Positions 28,029 through 33,324 of a stretch of 33,324 nucleotides of DNA are shown here, in pieces. The translations under genes were made by a program, and so were the position numbers. The stretch lies in the NCBI GenBank assembly GCA_012031975.1, contig JAAUSA010000029.1, forward strand, positions 1-33,324, in the 5' to 3' direction. The notes beneath the pieces were generated by a model. It had not been told where the DNA came from. It saw nothing but the letters and a program-made list of their open reading frames with translations, and did no database searches. Numbering within the stretch: the first letter of the stretch is position 1; the number at the start of each line of letters is the position of its first letter. Origin of the DNA: Alkalinema sp. RU_4_3 (GTDB lineage: Bacteria; Cyanobacteriota; Cyanobacteriia; Leptolyngbyales; Leptolyngbyaceae).

Positions 28029-29459
28029 ATGGCCAGTAAAATTCCGATGGGCGATATGGTCGTGATTCTACCGGGGATCATGGGCAGTGTGCTGCAAAAG
28101 GATGGCAAGGATCTCTGGGCGATTTCGGGGACGGCTCTTTGGGATGGACTGCTCGATCGCGAGGGTTTTGCCGAGCGTCTGCAACTCAAAGAGGATGATC
28201 CGATCGCCGCCGATCTTGGGGATGGGATCAAGGCGGTGCGTCTGTTTGAGGATGCAATGATTGTGCCGGGGTTTATGAAAATTGATGGGTATACGCAGAC
28301 GGCCCAGATGATCACGCAAAACTTTGATGTGGTCGAGGGTGATATCTATCGAGATGCTTGGGATAAACCTGCGAATTTCTATCGCTTTCCCTACGACTGG
28401 CGGCGGGATAATCGGGCCAATGCCAGAATTTTAAAGGACCTCCTCGATCGGCGTTTGGCCTGTTGGCGATCGCGCAGTGGGAATCCCCAGGCGAAGTTGA
28501 TCCGTGATGGCCCACAGTATGGGGGGCTTGGGTGTGCTCGCTATTACCTGGAGGTGTTGGGGGGCTGGCGGGATGCCAAGGCGCTCTTTACCTTTGGTAC
28601 GCCTTACCGGGGGGCTTTGGTGGCGGTGGATTCCCTATCCAATGACTACAAGAAGCGGTTTTTGGATCTGCGGGCGGCAATGCGATCGATGACTTCGATT
28701 TATCAATTGCTGCCGATCTATGAGGTGATTAAGATTGGCGATCGCTACCATCGGGTAGCCGAAGTGGAGAAATTGCCGAACATCGATCGCGCCAAGGCCC
28801 AAAATGCCCTAGCCTTTCATCGCGAGATTGAAACCGCTGTGACAGAAAACCTCAAGGACCCAGCCTATGCGGGGTTTAGTACCATGCCGATCGTCGGGAT
28901 TCAGCAGGAAACCTACCAATCGGCGGAGCTGGTCAACGGCGAATTAAAGCTGAGCTATGACCTGCCTGCGGTGCTAAAGAATCGACCGGATTTAGTCGAT
29001 GGTGATGGCACGGTGCCCCAGGTTTCGGCGATTCCGATCGAGCTATCCAAGAGTTTGAAAAATAACTTCATTGCGGAGAAACATGCCGCGATTCAAAACC
29101 AAAAGCAGGTGCTTGAAAATCTGCGGGAAGGGATTTCCCTGAGTCAGTTTAGTTTGGATGCAGTGCGTGCCGCCCAGGGAGCGATTAGTCTTTCCCTGGA
29201 AGACCTGTACCTGGCCGATGAGCCGATTCAGCTCCGGGCCAGGCTGATGGGGAGTGCGGCCCTGGGGAATGCCTCCCTAACGGCGGAGATTACATCCATA
29301 GCCGATGGGAAGGCGATCGCCGTTCCTTTTGTGCAGGGCGAGGAGAATCGGTGGGAATTGGCGATCGAGCTGCCGGCTGGGCAGTATCGTGTGGCGGTCT
29401 CGACGGAAGATGAGGCGGTGGCGACGCCTGTCCATGATTTGTTTGAAGTATTGCGGTAG
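28029..29459 (+). CDS. LCAT-family lipase/acyltransferase, nucleophile region locally frameshifted
   Basis: A 476-residue alpha/beta-hydrolase of the lecithin:cholesterol acyltransferase type. It starts VVILPGIMGSVLQKDGKDLW, then NFYRFPYDWRRDN and LFTFGTPYRGA. The catalytic Asp is D326 in VDGDGTVP and the His is H352 in EKHAAIQNQ. The nucleophile elbow is odd: the main frame reads KLIRDGPQYGGLGCARYY at residues 157-172, but the next frame at 28504-28540 spells VMAHSMGGLGV, a perfect GxSxG-type elbow (AHSMGG). Paired single-base shifts around 28503 and 28535-28545 would restore it. Residues about 385-476 form a beta-rich tail. It lies 9 bp upstream of the caspase-serpin gene. Confidence 0.85.
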   Translation: MASKIPMGDMVVILPGIMGSVLQKDGKDLWAISGTALWDGLLDREGFAERLQLKEDDPIAADLGDGIKAVRLFEDAMIVPGFMKIDGYTQTAQMITQNFDVVEGDIYRDAWDKPANFYRFPYDWRRDNRANARILKDLLDRRLACWRSRSGNPQAKLIRDGPQYGGLGCARYYLEVLGGWRDAKALFTFGTPYRGALVAVDSLSNDYKKRFLDLRAAMRSMTSIYQLLPIYEVIKIGDRYHRVAEVEKLPNIDRAKAQNALAFHREIETAVTENLKDPAYAGFSTMPIVGIQQETYQSAELVNGELKLSYDLPAVLKNRPDLVDGDGTVPQVSAIPIELSKSLKNNFIAEKHAAIQNQKQVLENLREGISLSQFSLDAVRAAQGAISLSLEDLYLADEPIQLRARLMGSAALGNASLTAEITSIADGKAIAVPFVQGEENRWELAIELPAGQYRVAVSTEDEAVATPVHDLFEVLR

Positions 29460-29468
29460 GGGGGAATT

Positions 29469-32400
29469 ATGGCGGATACAGATCTCTATGCGTTGTTGAT
29501 TGGGATTAATTACTACTACCCCAATCGGCTGTCCGATGGCAGTACCTATAAGGATTTAGAGGGGGCTGTGGGGGATGTCTTGGCCACGCGGGCTTTCTTA
29601 CAGACGATGCGACAGGTGCCGGATGACCATATTTTGCAGTTGACTTCGACGACGGATGAGGAGGCGGGGGAGCCCGTTGAGCCCCCTGAGCAATTGCCGA
29701 CCTATGCGAATATTATTCAGAAGTTTCAGGAACTCGGCGATCTTGCTCCGGCGGGTTCCCAGGTCTATATCCACTATTCGGGCCATGGCGGGCGGGCGCG
29801 TACGATCTATCCCCAGCTTAAAGGCGGTCCTCAGGGAATTGACGAGGGTTTGGTGCCTGTGGATATTGGCAAGCCGGAGGGGCAATATCTGCGGGATATT
29901 GAACTGGGTAAGTTGCTGAAGGATTTGGTGAATAAGGGATTAATTGTTACGGTGGTGCTGGACAGTTGTCATTCTGGGGGAGCAACTCGCGGGGAAGCGG
30001 CGGTGCGGGGTTTGGATACGATCGATGATACCCCCCGACCTGGGAGCAATCTGGCCGGAACCCCGGAGGAATTGGCGGAAAACTGGAGTGGTTTGAAGAG
30101 TGAAAACACCCGAGGGTTGAACTCTGGCTGGCTGCCGGAATCGCGGGATTACGTTTTACTGGCGGCCTGTCGTCCGAATGAGTTTGCCTATGAGTATGCC
30201 TTTGATAGTCAAACCAAGCAGCGTCGTGGGGCCTTGACCTATTGGCTGTTGGATTCCCTCCAGCAACAGACGAGTGGTTTGACCTATAAAGATCTGCACG
30301 ATCGCCTCAATGGTAAAATCCGCACCCAGTTTGCCCAGCAGACGCCGATGCTGATGGGGGAGGGCGATCGCTTGGTGTTTGGCAGCGATCGGGCAGATAT
30401 TCAGTACAGTATTCCCGTCTTGACTGTGGATACGGTGAAAAACATCGTCAAATTGGAAGCAGGCCAATCGATGGGATTGCGATTGGGTGCGGAGTTTGCG
30501 ATTTATCCGAATGGGACGCGGGACTTTTCGAATAAGGACGATCGATTGGCGATCGTCAAGATTGATGAGTTGGGTTCGACCAGTTCCCAGGGGCCATTGG
30601 AGGCTATCTTTGGTCAGCGAGCCGTGGATGTAGGGGATGTGGCTATCTTGATCGCAGCTTCAACAAATCTGGTCAAAAAAGTTCAATTGCTGCCTCAGGA
30701 AGCATTTGCCGATGAGATGGAGGGTTTGCAGGAAGTTCAATCCTTGCTGGGGATGAATCCCCGGTTGACGTTGGTAGAGTCTGGAACGCCAAGTCATTAC
30801 ACGGTGGCTGTGAATGCTAACGGAGAATTTGAAATTTGCGATCAAGCAGGGGTCGTGATTCCCAATCTACGCCCGCCAGTACGGATGAAGGAACCGAATG
30901 CAGCTCGGAAGGTGGTCGATCGCCTAGTCCATTTAGCGATGTACCATGCGACGGAGGCCCTGGATAACTTCGATAAAAACTCGCCCATGTTCGGGAAAAT
31001 ACAGGTGTCCTGGCTGGGGAAACTTCAAAATTATGATCTCGCTGATCCGATTCCAGAGGTTGTTGAGCCCTTTAGTGAGCCAGGAAATCCAGCTATTGAG
31101 GAAGGGGAATGGATTTTCTTAAACATCCAAAATAATTTTAGCCGCGCAGTGAATGTAGTAGTGTTAAATCTACAGTCAGACTGGGAAATTAAACAAGTGC
31201 AACCCGCTGACCCCGGTTCCAATTTTAACACTATAGATGCAGGTAAAAGTGTCACTTACCCATTCAAACCATCATTGGTAGAAGGCTACCTTCAAACTGT
31301 GGATGTGGTTAAAGTCTTTGCTGCAATTGATTCTCCCAATTTTCGGCTGTTATCGTTGCCTGCACTCGATCAACCCCGCTTGTCTCTAGGAAGTCGCACT
31401 GGTGATCCGTTAGAAGCACTATTGGCAGCGGTTAGTGGTGCAGCTCCAAGTAGCCGTAATATCAACCCGGCTCGGTATCCCAGTCAAGAATGGACAACCC
31501 AACAAGTTCGTATCACTGTGAGCCACCCTGGGCTCAGGAACACCAGGAATTTTGAACCTATGACGGGTATTGTGCTAGGCACCATCGCTGAATCTATGGC
31601 GGATATCGTGCACGACCCAGCAACTCTAGGGAAATCAACTCGATCGACCATTATTACAACCAGACGAATCCCCACGATCGCCCAATCTGAGGAACTTTTC
31701 CGCAATGTTGAAAAGCTCGTTCAAGGGCAAAATGCCTTCAGTTTTAGGCTATTGAATGCGATCGCCTCCCCTTCGACCCAGGAAAATATATTCATTGCAC
31801 CCTTGAGTATTGCGATCGCCCTGCTGATGATCCTAAATGTAAGTAAAACGGGTAGCCCGACGCAACTGTCCATGCTGCAACTGCTCGAAGCCAGAGGGAT
31901 GACATTACGGCAGTTGAATGAAGCTGCCTATACAGCATTTACTAAAATTCAAGCGGATCTTGATCCGACCTTAAGATTGGCCTTGGCAAACTCAATATGG
32001 ACTCGGACTGGTCAAGCGACGGATTCTGTGCGCAGCCAGACATTAGTTGACTACTACGATGCTGAGGTTTGGCAATTTAGTAATGATATTGAAGAAACGG
32101 TGAATCTGATTAATGGCTGGATTTCTGATAAAACAAATGCAAAGGTCCAAGACGTTATTGATGAGCCATTACTAGTACGAGCTGTCATTGTCTTGATTAA
32201 TGCGGTCTATTTCAAAGGCATGTGGGCTTCATCCTTTGATCCAGAAACAACCCGCCCCTACTTGAGCACCAATTTTGTTCCGCCTCGACAATTAATGATG
32301 ATGTCGCAGTCCGGCGCGTTTGACTACTGCGAAACCGATGATTTTCAGGCCGTTCGCTTAGCCTATGCCAATTCTAACTTGAGCATGGCCATCTTTCTAC

Positions 32401-32813
32401 CACAAACTAGCTGCACAATTGAGCAATTTCAGTCAATGCTTAGCTCAGAATCTTGGCAAACATGGCAGACAGCGTTTCAGCGAAAGGAAGGTACCATCGA
32501 CCTGCCTCGATTTAAAGTAGCCTACCACAGGGATCTGCTAGAGGATCTTCTCAGCCTATCTAGCTTAGAAAAATTAGGTCTACAGCTTGCCGAGGGAATG
32601 CCTGAAGAACGAATCACAAGTGCCATCCATCAAACCTTCTTGGAGGTCAATGAAGCAGGTTCAGAAGCGGCGGCGGCAACCGTTGTGATCGCGACACGTG
32701 GTTTCAATCCTAATACGTTTAGGATGACTGTCGATCGCCCATTCGTCTGTATAATCCACGATCGTGATTCAGGTGTCATTCTATTCACGGGAATCATTAG
32801 AGATCCCGCCTGA
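29469..32813 (+). CDS. Caspase-fold protease (orthocaspase-like) fused to a C-terminal serpin
   Basis: An 1114-residue protein with an intact frame. Residues about 4-308 are a C14 caspase-like domain: YALLIGINYYYP, catalytic His106 in HYSGHGG, catalytic Cys167 in VLDSCHSGG, and YVLLAACRPNEFAYE. Bacterial caspase-like enzymes mostly cut after Arg or Lys. Residues about 310-680 are a beta-rich middle, with DUF4384-like sequence near 545-640. Residues about 744-1114 are a full-length serpin: NIFIAPLSIAIALLMILN, VLINAVYFKGMWASSFDP, the hinge NEAGSEAAAAT (1061-1071), and DRPFVCIIHDRDSGVILFTG. The hinge has the small residues needed for inhibitory loop insertion, and R1077 lies in the reactive loop. 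RBS GGGGGGAA precedes ATG 29469. No signal peptide or membrane segment is visible. Confidence 0.9.
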   Translation: MADTDLYALLIGINYYYPNRLSDGSTYKDLEGAVGDVLATRAFLQTMRQVPDDHILQLTSTTDEEAGEPVEPPEQLPTYANIIQKFQELGDLAPAGSQVYIHYSGHGGRARTIYPQLKGGPQGIDEGLVPVDIGKPEGQYLRDIELGKLLKDLVNKGLIVTVVLDSCHSGGATRGEAAVRGLDTIDDTPRPGSNLAGTPEELAENWSGLKSENTRGLNSGWLPESRDYVLLAACRPNEFAYEYAFDSQTKQRRGALTYWLLDSLQQQTSGLTYKDLHDRLNGKIRTQFAQQTPMLMGEGDRLVFGSDRADIQYSIPVLTVDTVKNIVKLEAGQSMGLRLGAEFAIYPNGTRDFSNKDDRLAIVKIDELGSTSSQGPLEAIFGQRAVDVGDVAILIAASTNLVKKVQLLPQEAFADEMEGLQEVQSLLGMNPRLTLVESGTPSHYTVAVNANGEFEICDQAGVVIPNLRPPVRMKEPNAARKVVDRLVHLAMYHATEALDNFDKNSPMFGKIQVSWLGKLQNYDLADPIPEVVEPFSEPGNPAIEEGEWIFLNIQNNFSRAVNVVVLNLQSDWEIKQVQPADPGSNFNTIDAGKSVTYPFKPSLVEGYLQTVDVVKVFAAIDSPNFRLLSLPALDQPRLSLGSRTGDPLEALLAAVSGAAPSSRNINPARYPSQEWTTQQVRITVSHPGLRNTRNFEPMTGIVLGTIAESMADIVHDPATLGKSTRSTIITTRRIPTIAQSEELFRNVEKLVQGQNAFSFRLLNAIASPSTQENIFIAPLSIAIALLMILNVSKTGSPTQLSMLQLLEARGMTLRQLNEAAYTAFTKIQADLDPTLRLALANSIWTRTGQATDSVRSQTLVDYYDAEVWQFSNDIEETVNLINGWISDKTNAKVQDVIDEPLLVRAVIVLINAVYFKGMWASSFDPETTRPYLSTNFVPPRQLMMMSQSGAFDYCETDDFQAVRLAYANSNLSMAIFLPQTSCTIEQFQSMLSSESWQTWQTAFQRKEGTIDLPRFKVAYHRDLLEDLLSLSSLEKLGLQLAEGMPEERITSAIHQTFLEVNEAGSEAAAATVVIATRGFNPNTFRMTVDRPFVCIIHDRDSGVILFTGIIRDPA

Positions 32814-32886
32814 ATTTTGATTTAAAACGACCAAATTCAATAGCCTTGCGGACCAGGGATTTGCCAGACATAAGCCCCATAAACAA

Positions 32887-33210
32887 TCAAGCATTTGGGG
32901 CCTTCGGGAATGTACATTTAACTGAGATTTCCAAATTACTCTCCGCCGAACCTTCGGTGATGTAGGGAATGCCCGCTTTCCCACCAATTTTTAGACCAAA
33001 TTTCAAGTTAACTTCCTCAATATTGGCACCCTCAAACTCCTCAAAGGCACTCAAGGCGTACGCAACATAGCCACGAATCATCTGACGGGCCTGTTGCATC
33101 TTGACGATCGCATCCTCACGGGGACCCATGGAACCTGGTCTTTGGTTGGGACTCGGGGTAGCGGTCGCTGGAAAATCTGGGGCGGACTTATTTTCTAAGG
33201 CGATGTGCAA
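32887..33210 (-). CDS. Trypco1-like (CU044_2847-type) small protein, probably truncated at its N terminus
   Basis: About 107 residues read from TTG 33210; there is no upstream ATG before a stop at 33223-33225. The C-terminal half, NIEEVNLKFGLKIGGKAGIP then ITEGSAESNLEISVKCTF, matches the EVxxxFGxKLSxEAG...SAEGNxxV pattern of the trypsin-co-occurring domain 1, associated with peptidase effectors in conflict systems. Usual members start with a conserved beta strand about 20-30 residues earlier, which is missing here. The transposase remnant begins only a few bases upstream, so an IS insertion probably removed the start. An internal ATG (MGPREDAIVK) could start a shorter product. It is convergent with the caspase-serpin gene, with 73 bp between stops. 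Confidence 0.6.
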   Translation of the reverse strand: MHIALENKSAPDFPATATPSPNQRPGSMGPREDAIVKMQQARQMIRGYVAYALSAFEEFEGANIEEVNLKFGLKIGGKAGIPYITEGSAESNLEISVKCTFPKAPNA

Positions 33211-33215
33211 CTTTT

Positions 33216-33324
33216 TCAGGCATCACAAATCAGCCCGTCAAACTGAAGCAACTCCCTTCCCAGCTTGTGGTTGAGCCAGCAGCACAAAGTGTGGGCCAAG
33301 ATCTTACGATTGACTCGGCTGGTC
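33216..33324 (-). mobile_element. C-terminal end of an IS transposase (IS982-like), running off right edge
   Basis: The minus-strand frame reads TSRVNRKILAHTLCCWLNHK, then LGRELLQFDGLICDA and a stop at 33216-33218. This matches the end of DDE transposases, where an Arg/Lys-rich helix followed by ILAHTxxxxLNxxLGR closes the protein; IS982 is my best family guess. The rest lies outside the window, and terminal inverted repeats cannot be checked. Confidence 0.5.

Overview
The window is cyanobacterial chromosomal DNA. The HIP1 octamer GCGATCGC recurs throughout (for example 389-396). Many genes are typical of cyanobacteria: a DUF1517 protein, a zinc-ribbon membrane protein, a TldD/PmbA pair, a CobW GTPase with a very His-rich linker, and an OPX/Wzc polysaccharide export set. 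The species cannot be fixed from this window.

Layout. 1-3103: the 5' part of a hydantoinase A/5-oxoprolinase gene (minus strand, running off the left edge) divergent from a LysR regulator. 3248-8113: a rightward block with an M15-type peptidoglycan peptidase, a small 2Fe-2S ferredoxin, trmD, a DUF1517 protein, a proline-rich lipoprotein and a zinc-ribbon membrane protein. 8097-12720: leftward pmbA, tldD and cysS. 12781-14422: cobW overlapping a thioredoxin-like 2Fe-2S protein. 15093-26466: an extracellular polysaccharide locus. It has a GT2 glycosyltransferase, a three-enzyme amino-sugar cassette (DegT aminotransferase, Gfo/Idh/MocA dehydrogenase, left-handed beta-helix acyltransferase), an FAD oxidoreductase, a polysaccharide deacetylase, a phosphoglycosyl transferase, a Wzc-like co-polymerase/BY-kinase and a Wza/OPX-type exporter.

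26666-32813 is the most remarkable part. It is a tight four-gene rightward operon: GH24 lysozyme, M15 peptidase with peptidoglycan-binding repeats, LCAT-type lipase, and an 1114-residue protein. That last protein joins an N-terminal caspase-fold (orthocaspase/metacaspase-like) protease to a complete C-terminal serpin with an inhibitory-type hinge and an Arg in its reactive-centre loop. A protease and a suicide protease inhibitor in one chain, downstream of wall- and lipid-hydrolysing enzymes, looks like a regulated lysis, cell-death or conflict module. Facing it at 32887-33210 is a protein resembling the trypsin-co-occurring domain Trypco1, apparently cut at its N terminus next to a transposase remnant at the right edge.

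Data quality. At least eight genes, including the normally essential cysS, are broken by one-base indels that are nearly all deletions in short homopolymers or doublets. The likeliest reading is residual sequencing error. The frameshifted genes are therefore annotated as full-length CDSs with the break described in each entry.
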